64,000 nucleotides of DNA from Tenacibaculum sp. MAR_2009_124. GTDB lineage: Bacteria; Bacteroidota; Bacteroidia; Flavobacteriales; Flavobacteriaceae. Positions within the stretch are counted from its first letter, which is position 1; the number at the start of each line of letters is the position of its first letter. The stretch is taken from NCBI RefSeq assembly GCF_900105455.1, contig NZ_FNSF01000005.1, positions 434,001 through 498,000 of the forward strand, in the 5' to 3' direction. Below the pieces are notes generated by a model. That model saw only the letters and a list, made by a program, of their open reading frames with translations, did not search any database and had not been told where the DNA came from. Positions 9,144 to 16,081 of the stretch are shown piece by piece. A program made the position numbers and the translations under genes.

Positions 9144-9520
9144 TATCTATGTCACTTCGAGTGAAATTATTTGTAATGCAATGGAAAATAATTTTGTATC
9201 GAGAAGTCCCTGCATTCAACAAAAATAGTTCTCGATACAATTTTTATTTCGTTGCCACTCTATAAAAATTACTCGAACTGACAGGTAGCGAACAATCAAG
9301 AGAGGCAAAACTAAACACTCAACCCTTAAAATTTAAAACTCACAATTTAACATTCGACATTTAACTACTTAAAAAACTGTCGAAACCAAGAAATAGAGAA
9401 CGAAGAAATGGAATTGCGATGCGCAGCATAACGCATGAAATTTCGAAAGAGAACGATGCGCAGCAATTTCCTAGGTTAGACTTGATTTTTTGCTTCATTT
9501 TGTATCAAGACAAAAGAAGA
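9144..9520 (+). repeat. 377-bp direct repeat, copy 2
   Basis: Second copy of the unit at 8673-9049, separated from it by 94 bp. Its 3' 237 bp match copy 1 exactly, whereas its R2 part has diverged. Confidence 0.9.
9150..9284 (+). repeat. R2 long-hairpin repeat, complete copy B
   Basis: Same two-layer inverted structure as copy A. Its 5' arm contains the core GTAATGCAATGGA (9173-9185) flanked by ATTATTT and AAATAAT. This core is inverted in copy C. Confidence 0.8.
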
Positions 9521-9593
9521 TAAGTATCAATTTATAATTCAAAATTCATAATTACCACTCCCTCGAAACCGTCATAAAACACGCATTGTCTAT

Positions 9594-9650
9594 GTCACTT
9601 CGAGTGAAATTATTTTCCATTGCATTACAAATAATTTTGTATCGAGAAGT
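9594..9650 (+). repeat. R2 repeat, single-arm copy C with inverted core
   Basis: Only the 5' arm is present, from GTCACTTCGAGTGAAATT to GTATCGAGAAGT. The 27 bp at 9609-9635 are the exact reverse complement of 9166-9192 in copy B, while the flanks are identical. Confidence 0.8.
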
Positions 9651-9718
9651 CCCTAAATGAAAAGCTAATAGCAACTCATAATTCAAAACTCAACACATAC
9701 AATTCAATAAAAATCAAA

Positions 9719-9907
9719 TAACAAAGCAACAGGAAAGTATAACAAGCATTTAGGATGGTTTAACAAGTAATCAGAAAAGCTTCACAAGGCAGGAGAATCT
9801 CATAACAAGGTCTAAGGAAAGCTTAACAAGACATAAGCAACGTTATACATAACAACAGAATACCATAACACGATCAAAGGATTGATTAACAAGAGTATAT
9901 AAAAGTT
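9719..9907 (+). repeat. Phased 21-bp array, nine units of TAACAAG type
   Basis: Nine consecutive 21-bp units begin at 9719, 9740, 9761, 9782, 9803, 9824, 9845, 9866 and 9887. Eight start with TAACAAG or a one- or two-base variant; the 9845 unit is degenerate. A second conserved block AG(G/A)AAAG(C/T)T lies at unit positions 13-21, while positions 8-12 vary. There is no indel in 189 bp. Units are not identical, so this is not a recent slippage product. Frames carry stops (TAA in the motif itself), so it is not protein-coding. Spacing equals two helical turns. It ends at GTTAAAAACGC GTTAAAAAC and an AT-rich stretch. Iterons or a cooperative protein-binding array are possible; the function is unknown. 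Confidence 0.8.
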
Positions 9908-10025
9908 AAAAACGCGTTAAAAACTATTTTTCACAACCTAATCATTTGATTACTAGCCAAATATTTTATATATTTATTCTCAATTGGTATAAAAGAAGCT
10001 ATTCAAAGAATTGAGAAAGAAGTTA

Positions 10026-10185
10026 TACCAAATTAATTTTAAAATGACACAAAAAATGCGACCTTGCTTTTTTCTTTTTCAAAGCTGTAAAACCTTTACA
10101 TAGCAATAGCTATGGAATTGTTTTGCAATGTAGAAAAAGAGAAAATGAACAAGTATTTATGTAGCATTTTGACGTTTATTTGGTA
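10026..10185. mobile_element. MITE-like palindromic element, 160 bp
   Basis: The terminal inverted repeats are TACCAAATTAATTTTAAAATG at the left and (reverse complement) TACCAAATAAACGTCAAAATG at the right. The inside is also palindromic, with a perfect central hairpin CATAGC-AATA-GCTATG and T/A-rich arms. There is no open frame. It is probably a non-autonomous element or a structural repeat; a target-site duplication is not clear. A short outlying AATTGGTATAA at 9982 mirrors the left end. Confidence 0.65.
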
Positions 10186-10436
10186 TTAAATTGCTAAACG
10201 ATAATCCGTAATTCATAATAACTCTATCTGTCAATCTGAACTTATTTTAGTCTCATATTATAAACACTTGTTTTATAGTGTAATGGGATTCCAGAATAAA
10301 ATCAAAATGACAGAAATATCATGGTTCTAAACAATAACGGACAATCAAAACTCAAAATTTAAAACTTAACACTCAAAACTTAAAAAAGAACTTCTGAGTA
10401 CCTAAAAAAATTGTTTAATTATAAAACCAAATTGTT

Positions 10437-11150
10437 ATGTCATCAACATCACAAAAATCATTTTCAAGCCGATTAGGGAATGCTAAAAAGTTAAAAACCA
10501 TTGTAAGCAACTTTGCCACCTATCAACCACCAATTACTGAAGCCTCGGTAGGAAACTTAAACGAAACCATTACACAAATTGAAGTTTTGCAAACCGATTA
10601 CAACAATGCCAAAGCAGATTACACTGTTAAAACCGACGAACGAAGAAAGGTATTCACAGAAAATGCAAACTCAATTGATAAGCAATTGGCACCAATCAGA
10701 GCCTTTGTGGAAGCCTTAAAAGGAAAAGACAGCACAGAACTATCACAAGTAAGCTCTTTAATAAAGAAAATTCGTGGACAAGCCTCAAAAAAAGTAAGTA
10801 CAACGGATGAAGAAAACGAAGAAAAAACCATCAGTCAAGTTGAAAGAACCTATGCAAGTAGAGTAGCTAATTTTAGAAACATTATTGATATACTCACCAC
10901 ACTAGGACCAAGTTATATTCCAGCAAATACCGAGTTAACATTACCATCTCTACTTGCTTTAGCCGAAGAAGCAGAAGCAAGTACAGAAGCCGTTGATTTA
11001 GCACTCGCAACCTTAAAACCAATTATAGAACAACGAAGAACATACTTTGAAGACCTGAGTAAGCAAATACAAAGCATTAAGAACTTTGTAAAAGCCCAAT
11101 ACGGACAAAGCTCTAACGAATACAAACAAATAAAAGGACTCTCCATATAG
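10437..11150 (+). CDS. Coiled-coil protein of unknown function
   Basis: A 237-residue, Ser/Thr-, Lys- and Glu-rich protein with no signal peptide, membrane segment or Cys. It is mostly predicted helix: an N-terminal basic start (MSSTSQKSFSSRLG), long amphipathic segments (about 45-120 and 175-225), and an acidic linker TTDEENEEKT near 125. I do not recognise a functional domain. The C-terminus SSNEYKQIKGLSI looks like a conserved tail, but I cannot verify this. It stands alone, convergent with cas9, between two repeat-rich gaps. The real promoter is not obvious; ATG 10437 is preceded by an AT-rich leader. Confidence 0.7.
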   Translation: MSSTSQKSFSSRLGNAKKLKTIVSNFATYQPPITEASVGNLNETITQIEVLQTDYNNAKADYTVKTDERRKVFTENANSIDKQLAPIRAFVEALKGKDSTELSQVSSLIKKIRGQASKKVSTTDEENEEKTISQVERTYASRVANFRNIIDILTTLGPSYIPANTELTLPSLLALAEEAEASTEAVDLALATLKPIIEQRRTYFEDLSKQIQSIKNFVKAQYGQSSNEYKQIKGLSI

Positions 11151-11189
11151 TTCAAAACTAAAGAAATAATGAGCTGTCGCCCCACGAAT

Positions 11190-11300
11190 GAACTACCCCG
11201 ATGCAAGCATACGGGGTATCTGTTGAATTCATAATTTTATATTTCGAGGCAAGCCTCGGGGAATTAAACCCTTGGCTATCGCCCTGCGATTAAGAACCTC
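11190..11300. repeat. GC-rich double-hairpin intergenic element
   Basis: Two strong hairpins stand out from AT-rich surroundings: ACCCCG-ATGCAAGCATA-CGGGGT at about 11203-11219, and CGAGGC-AA-GCCTCG at about 11245-11258 followed by GGGG. GGGGAATTAAACCC follows the second. The form is typical of structured flavobacterial intergenic repeats, but only one copy is in this window. Confidence 0.5.
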
Positions 11301-11334
11301 ATCATCTTTCAAAGACTGTGAGGTTTTTTTTATG
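11297..11334 (+). terminator. Intrinsic terminator
   Basis: AACCTCA ... TGAGGTT closes a stem with a ~17-nt loop and is followed by a run of eight T. It would terminate transcription from the coiled-coil gene before it reaches the 3' end of cas9. Confidence 0.75.
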
Positions 11335-11423
11335 AAATTAAGAAACTGTCTAAACCAAGAGATGGAATTGTAATGCGCGGCATAAGAAACTCAAAAGTCC
11401 AAAGTCGAAAGCAAAAAGCTAAC

Positions 11424-11535
11424 AATTCAAAATTCAAAACTCAAAATTCAAAACTCAAAACTCAACACTCAACACTAAACACTAAACCCTCAAAATTCAA
11501 CACTCAACACTCAACACTCAACACTCAAAACTCAT
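11424..11535. repeat. Heptamer satellite, 16 in-phase units
   Basis: Sixteen consecutive 7-bp units of the type (C/A)A(C/A)TCAA, i.e. AACTCAA, AATTCAA, CACTCAA and CACTAAA, without a single indel. It ends 5 bp from the cas9 stop codon at 11541. Upstream (11385-11423) is the related AAAGTC/GAAAGC low-complexity tract and a fragment of the 377-bp repeat. The + strand open frame across it (11373-11609) is a low-complexity artefact. Confidence 0.85.
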
Positions 11536-11540
11536 ATTTT

Positions 11541-14500
11541 TTAATTGTACTCACCTATTTGAACAATTTTACCGCTATGATTCATACGCACCTTAACAAC
11601 ATTTTTTAGCCCAAGTAGTCCCACTCTTTTCCAAGTAATTCCTTTTGTTTTTGGATTATCATCAACTGTTGCTTCTATATGATGTCTAAAAAAATAGTCT
11701 TTTGTTCTTATTTTTTGAACTCTATAAAGATATTTCCCTATTGTTTTAGCGTTTTCCTCATCGAGTAAATCTATTTCCTTCGGATTAAAATTTTCATCCG
11801 AAAAAACGAACATTTCATTTTGTTTCAATGAAAATAAAAATTTCCACCCAAGGTTCTGATTGAACTTTTTATCTACCACTGATAGACCTTTATTAGCTCT
11901 ATGAACTGCTTCATAAAAAGAAATTACCTTCTCTTCCAAATTTCCTTCTTTATCGGCATATATAGCAATATGATGATTATTCCCAGTACTGATGAAATCA
12001 GCAGGAATTTGATTTCCATCTTCATTCAAAATAGCTCTTCCTAAATGATCTTTTTTGCAATGTAAAGGTTCCGCATTGGTAACACCAGTTATTGTAACTC
12101 TTTTAATACTTATGCCCCTTTCTTGATCTAACCAAATTGGATATTCTTCAAGATTTGAAAAAGCTTCTTTTGCATTATTTTTATAGGCTTCCAATCGCTC
12201 CAGTAACAACGCACGTATTTTTAAATCTACTACTTTGTTAATACATTTTTGATTTCTGAAGTTCTCCGGAGTTATCTCCTTCCTAATGGTATATAAATGT
12301 TCGTAACAATAAACTTCTTTTAAAGGTTTCTTTTTATAAAGAATAGGTGTTGACCTGAGTGTTTTAGCCGCAAACGCAATTGACGGATTGTTTTTATACT
12401 TTGACAAATGACAATGAACTGCTTCTTTTTGTTCTTCATTGATTATTAACTCTGTTTGTTCAACTTTAAAGTTTTTTGAAATTTTTGTAGGGCTTTGTTC
12501 AACTTTCTTTACATATCCGTATACCGTTTCTTTATGCAATTGTCCTCTTGGAGTAAGTTGTTGTTTTTTTAGTACACCGCTTCCTGTTTTTACTTCATTT
12601 ATATTTTTTGTAACGACCTTATTTTTATTCTTAAAAGACACTAATACATCTTCAATACATTTTTTAGTTGTACTTCTAAAATTTGGTAGTGGCGGTATAA
12701 ATAAACTTTTCCCTTTAAGTTCTTCCTCTATTTCCCTGAACATATCCGACTCTTTACCTTCTGAGTTCAAACGAAGGTTTAAACTATTTATATAATGAAT
12801 ATGATTTTCAGTTGTAAACGCTACCGTTAGGGCATCTAAAGCTAAATGACGATGATCGTTTCTTCGATTCCAGTCCTTAATAACTTCCACTTTAATTAAT
12901 TCTTCCTTCCCTTTATCTAATCTCTCCTCAAAACTCGTTAATTCTAAATCTCGATATTTAGAAATGTTAAGATCTTTTATAACATTAACTAAATCCCAAT
13001 CTCTCTTAAGTTTATCCGTTATTCTACTTCCTGTTGGCACTACATTTTCAATAGCTGCCTCAAGAATATTTATAGCTTTCTTTGTTATATATTGACTCGT
13101 GCGTACATCCTTTTCAATAAAGTTCTCAGGTAAATTATGTTGGCTTAATAATAATTTATTGCGTTTTGCCTTTGAAATTCCTGATACTCCTTTTGAATCG
13201 TATAAATTATCAACTCTCTTTTCATAGGTATCTAACTTACTCTTATAATCATGCGAGACAAAATCAAAAGCAGTCCTATTTGCTTTTTTGAAATTTAATT
13301 CACGATATGTTATTGTTTTGTTCGAATAAGAATCATCAAATAACGCCGACTTAGGTATTATATGTTCAATATTAATTTTTGAAGTAAACAAATCTTCATA
13401 ATCGATTTTTCTGTTAGTAAAAACCTCTCTATAGCCGTTTGGCTCTAATTCCTGATACAATTTAAAACGTATAACATCTCCTCTTGTTGGATCTGGTATT
13501 CCAAAATCTCGTCTTATGATACTTTTAATTTTTTGATTCCTTTTGGTGGCCTCTGTAATATTTTTAACTAATAATGCTCTTTCTTTAGCATTCTTTTTTA
13601 ATTCTCTGGAAAGCTCTATACGTAACTCATTAGGTTTTCCGTATTCAATGATTATCTGATTTACCAAATTAATCATCTGATTCAATATCTTATTAACTAC
13701 AGGATTTCGTAATTCGTTTTTAGGCAATGGCTCTAATTTGTCGACCAATACTCTATCCTCCTTCTTTTCGGTTGGTGAATTGTCAGAATTATGATATCCA
13801 GCTAAAACACAAGCTTTAGAATAACCATATCCATCTTGTAAGTAAGGAATAATTTTTCTGATAGCTTTACTGGATAAATTGCCATATTCTAAAGGAAATG
13901 AAATGTTTGCTATCATTTTTGCCTGCTCAATAGCAAACCCAAACTTTTGAATAAGTTTCTTTTTTAAACCAACCGAAGTGTTTCCGTAAACCTCTGTATC
14001 CTCAACACTTATATTAGAATCTTCTTCTGTTGCATATAATAAATGCCAAAGATGATACCCCGATTGCTTATCAAATTCACTTCCTTCATAATTAGCATTA
14101 AAATCAAGAATGTCTGTCACAATTCCTAAAGCTCTGAAAACAGTAGTAGCCTCTTCTTTAATTTCAAAAACACTTTTCTTCTCCCATTCACATAAATATC
14201 CTTCGTTTTCAAGAATATTTCGGTATACAGCAAAAAGTGCTTGATTCGTAGTATTCCCTTCAATAATATCGTAGTTACATTTCCAATTTCCGAGCTTCCC
14301 CATTTGAAAATATTTGCCAACTATTTTTAATAAGGCATATGGTTTTAAATCTCCTCTTATATTCAACGTTTGAAAAAGATGATTTCTCACCTCTTTATCT
14401 AATTCTTTACAAATTAGTTTTTCTTTTGATTCAATATTTTCGAACTCAAGGTTATTTATGTTTTGCCATATTTTGAATTCTTGAAAAAGTGGTGATGATT

Positions 14501-15716
14501 TCGCGATCACTTTTCTCCCAATAATCCTCTTTTTTATCTTCCCCAAAACTTTGTTAACATAATTTTGCTCACGACTTTCAAATGGACAAAAACTCAATAA
14601 TCCTTTTTGAGACTTGAGTCTTCGCTGATAAAATATGATAACATCTCGTAATACTTCCTTTAAATTATTTGTTAATTCGGGATGAAAAGCTGATTGAGTT
14701 CTCCAGATTTGTTCGAATTCATCTAAATAATCACTTCTATAAAAAACTTGATTTTTTATAGAAGTATGTCTATTATTTTTTATTTGTTGATAGAGGTTTT
14801 CACCTACCGTTTGATTATTAAAATAAAGTCTCTTACTTCTGTCAGAAATGGCTCCTAGATATCTACTAGATTTAACAATGTCACCATTAATTTCTTGGAA
14901 AACTATAGCAAGTTGTTCTAAATTTAGCTTTCTTGATAAAGCTCTTACTCGAAGTTTATATAATTTCTTTTTAAGCTCAACACCTCTTACTTTAATTTTT
15001 AATCCTTTAATATCAAAAGGCTTTTGACAAATAGTCCAAGTTTGATTTTTACTCTTGCCCTGTAAATCAGCATATAAATCATCTTTTAAGAGTTCAGAAT
15101 GAAATTGTTTTTGAAATTCCCATATCGAATTAAACTCTTGAAACAAATCCGAGCGGTAAAAATCAGGAATCATTTTTTTTCCTGCGTTCAATAATTGTAA
15201 ACTATACTCACCAGGAGTTAGTTTCATTTCTTGAAGTTCTTTTGCCACATTTATAGTATCAATTGCGTTTCCTTCTTCTTCCTTTTTTATTTTCCTACTA
15301 CTTTTATATCCTCTTTTTTTATTTATATTTAATAATACACGAGCCAATTCTTCTAAAGAAATTTTTTTTCTTGCTGCCTTCGCTCGCAATGCCAAAGTTT
15401 GATGAGTTGTACTTTTACCATGTTCAGTGAGAACGGTTTCTTTTGAAATAATTTTGTTCTTTAACAAAATATCTATGAGCGCTTTCCTTCGCAATGCAAA
15501 ACGTTGTAAATTTCTTCTTGAGCTGCGTTTTTGTATTCTGTCCGCATTGGTTTTTTGCGGCTTGCCTTTTTCGAAGTTTATTTTCTCATCAACAGTCAGA
15601 GGGTTAACACGTACCCCCAATTTTATAATTTCTGAAGAATCTCTTTCGCATTCTTTCACCAGAGCCCAGCCAATGGAATTAGTCCCAAGGCTTATACCCA
15701 ACACTTTTTTGCTCAT
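11541..15716 (-). CDS. cas9: Orphan type II-C-like Cas9 with degenerate RuvC active site
   Basis: A 1391-residue, apparently full-length Cas9. The N-terminus MSKKVLGISLGTNSIGWAL aligns with the RuvC-I motif G-x-D-x-G-T-N-S-I-G-W, but the catalytic Asp is Ser9 (codon AGC, two changes from an Asp codon). The Arg-rich bridge helix follows (ADRIQKRSSRRNLQRFALRR, about 58-77). RuvC-II is RIELSREL with Glu701 present. HNH is IEHIIPKSALFDDSYSNK with His785 and Asn799, then Asn808. RuvC-III is DHRHLALDAL: the usual second His is Leu958, while Asp961 is kept. So RuvC lacks two of four metal or general-base residues while HNH looks intact, predicting a target-strand nickase or a binder rather than a double-strand cutter. 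No cas1, cas2 or array lies nearby. A tracrRNA-like gene is divergent upstream. The C-terminal PAM-interacting region (SGKIVQIGEYN end) looks complete. Confidence 0.93.
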   Translation of the reverse strand: MSKKVLGISLGTNSIGWALVKECERDSSEIIKLGVRVNPLTVDEKINFEKGKPQKTNADRIQKRSSRRNLQRFALRRKALIDILLKNKIISKETVLTEHGKSTTHQTLALRAKAARKKISLEELARVLLNINKKRGYKSSRKIKKEEEGNAIDTINVAKELQEMKLTPGEYSLQLLNAGKKMIPDFYRSDLFQEFNSIWEFQKQFHSELLKDDLYADLQGKSKNQTWTICQKPFDIKGLKIKVRGVELKKKLYKLRVRALSRKLNLEQLAIVFQEINGDIVKSSRYLGAISDRSKRLYFNNQTVGENLYQQIKNNRHTSIKNQVFYRSDYLDEFEQIWRTQSAFHPELTNNLKEVLRDVIIFYQRRLKSQKGLLSFCPFESREQNYVNKVLGKIKKRIIGRKVIAKSSPLFQEFKIWQNINNLEFENIESKEKLICKELDKEVRNHLFQTLNIRGDLKPYALLKIVGKYFQMGKLGNWKCNYDIIEGNTTNQALFAVYRNILENEGYLCEWEKKSVFEIKEEATTVFRALGIVTDILDFNANYEGSEFDKQSGYHLWHLLYATEEDSNISVEDTEVYGNTSVGLKKKLIQKFGFAIEQAKMIANISFPLEYGNLSSKAIRKIIPYLQDGYGYSKACVLAGYHNSDNSPTEKKEDRVLVDKLEPLPKNELRNPVVNKILNQMINLVNQIIIEYGKPNELRIELSRELKKNAKERALLVKNITEATKRNQKIKSIIRRDFGIPDPTRGDVIRFKLYQELEPNGYREVFTNRKIDYEDLFTSKINIEHIIPKSALFDDSYSNKTITYRELNFKKANRTAFDFVSHDYKSKLDTYEKRVDNLYDSKGVSGISKAKRNKLLLSQHNLPENFIEKDVRTSQYITKKAINILEAAIENVVPTGSRITDKLKRDWDLVNVIKDLNISKYRDLELTSFEERLDKGKEELIKVEVIKDWNRRNDHRHLALDALTVAFTTENHIHYINSLNLRLNSEGKESDMFREIEEELKGKSLFIPPLPNFRSTTKKCIEDVLVSFKNKNKVVTKNINEVKTGSGVLKKQQLTPRGQLHKETVYGYVKKVEQSPTKISKNFKVEQTELIINEEQKEAVHCHLSKYKNNPSIAFAAKTLRSTPILYKKKPLKEVYCYEHLYTIRKEITPENFRNQKCINKVVDLKIRALLLERLEAYKNNAKEAFSNLEEYPIWLDQERGISIKRVTITGVTNAEPLHCKKDHLGRAILNEDGNQIPADFISTGNNHHIAIYADKEGNLEEKVISFYEAVHRANKGLSVVDKKFNQNLGWKFLFSLKQNEMFVFSDENFNPKEIDLLDEENAKTIGKYLYRVQKIRTKDYFFRHHIEATVDDNPKTKGITWKRVGLLGLKNVVKVRMNHSGKIVQIGEYN

Positions 15717-15858
15717 GTTTCTTTTTAAAGTTTTTCATATGTTTTTCATTCTCCTACAAAGGAAGCGAAAACAAGTCTCTACCCATTGTTGAACAATTAC
15801 GTTGGTTTTCTAAGAAATAGTTTTTAATCACATGAATTTTCTCAACCTCAACGTAAGA

Positions 15859-15891
15859 CAAAATTATTTTAGATTGAAGCAAATAAAACAA
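15859..15891 (-). promoter_or_regulatory. Predicted cas9 promoter
   Basis: On the minus strand, TTG (15891-15889), 22 bp, then TAATTTTG (15866-15859) fits the Bacteroidota pattern TTG-N17-23-TAnnTTTG. The leader would be about 135 nt. It would start near an inverted repeat with arms TTACGTTG (15797-15804) and CAACGTAA (15849-15856), and contains the small palindrome ATTGTTGAACAAT at 15785-15797. These could be regulatory. Confidence 0.5.
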
Positions 15892-15991
15892 GGTAAAAGT
15901 CCTTTAGCAGAGGCATAAAAGTAGTGAAATAGTAATGAGAGGTTTACACCAAAAATGTTAAGCTTTTCAAAAAAATAAGTATATTAGCTGT

Positions 15992-16072
15992 TATACAATT
16001 TGATAATCAATTCACAATAAGGATTATTCCGTTGTGAAAACACTCAAGGCGGCAGTATTGTCGCCTTTTTTA
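15992..16072 (+). ncRNA. Putative tracrRNA for the adjacent Cas9
   Basis: It lies divergent from cas9 and ends in a strong terminator. The expected tracrRNA parts appear in order. An anti-repeat runs about 15991-16017 and ends TCAATTCACAA. Next comes AATAAGG with a GGA-TTAT-TCC nexus hairpin (16021-16030), then CCGTTGTGAAAACAC with a GTG-AAAA-CAC stem (16034-16043), then the terminator hairpin. The implied crRNA repeat would begin TTGTGAATTGATTATC. A weak -7 box TATATTAG at 15980-15987 places the start near 15992. CACAA (16013-16017) can also pair with TTGTG (16032-16036). Assignment rests on position, order of elements and anti-repeat form; no repeat array is present to confirm pairing. Confidence 0.72.
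16046..16071 (+). terminator. tracrRNA terminator
   Basis: A nine-pair stem AAGGCGGCA / TGTCGCCTT with one G-U pair and a GTAT tetraloop, followed by TTTTTT. This is a strong intrinsic terminator on the + strand, 10 bp before the 3' end of the converging transglutaminase-like gene. Confidence 0.9.
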
Positions 16073-16081
16073 TTTTTATCT

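Larger units (their letters stand above)
8494..10436. other. Gene-free, repeat-filled accessory gap (1.9 kb)
   Basis: No credible gene on either strand. It starts with low-complexity tracts (AAAGTC/AAAAG and AATTCAAAACTC types, 8520-8640). It then holds two long direct repeats with an R2 hairpin each, a third one-arm R2 copy, more low-complexity DNA (9660-9718), the phased 21-bp array (9719-9907) and a MITE-like element (10026-10185). About 250 bp of AT-rich sequence then leads to the coiled-coil gene. A density of repeats like this suggests a hotspot of DNA turnover between the RM locus and cas9. Confidence 0.8.

Noticed and set aside
9719..9907. CRISPR array or protein-coding heptad repeat
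   Set aside because: The conserved part is only about 7 + 9 bp per 21 bp, far below CRISPR repeat size, and TAA stops occur in nearly every unit in the frame that looks heptad-like.
11385..11535. CRISPR array downstream of cas9
   Set aside because: The periodic DNA is a 7-bp satellite without repeat-spacer structure, and it does not match the repeat implied by the tracrRNA.
11373..11609. 78-codon + strand gene
   Set aside because: It is built from low-complexity heptamers and runs into the 3' end of cas9.
15427..15792. 121-codon + strand gene opposite cas9
   Set aside because: It is antisense to the conserved cas9 N-terminus (RuvC-I and bridge helix), so it is a shadow of cas9.
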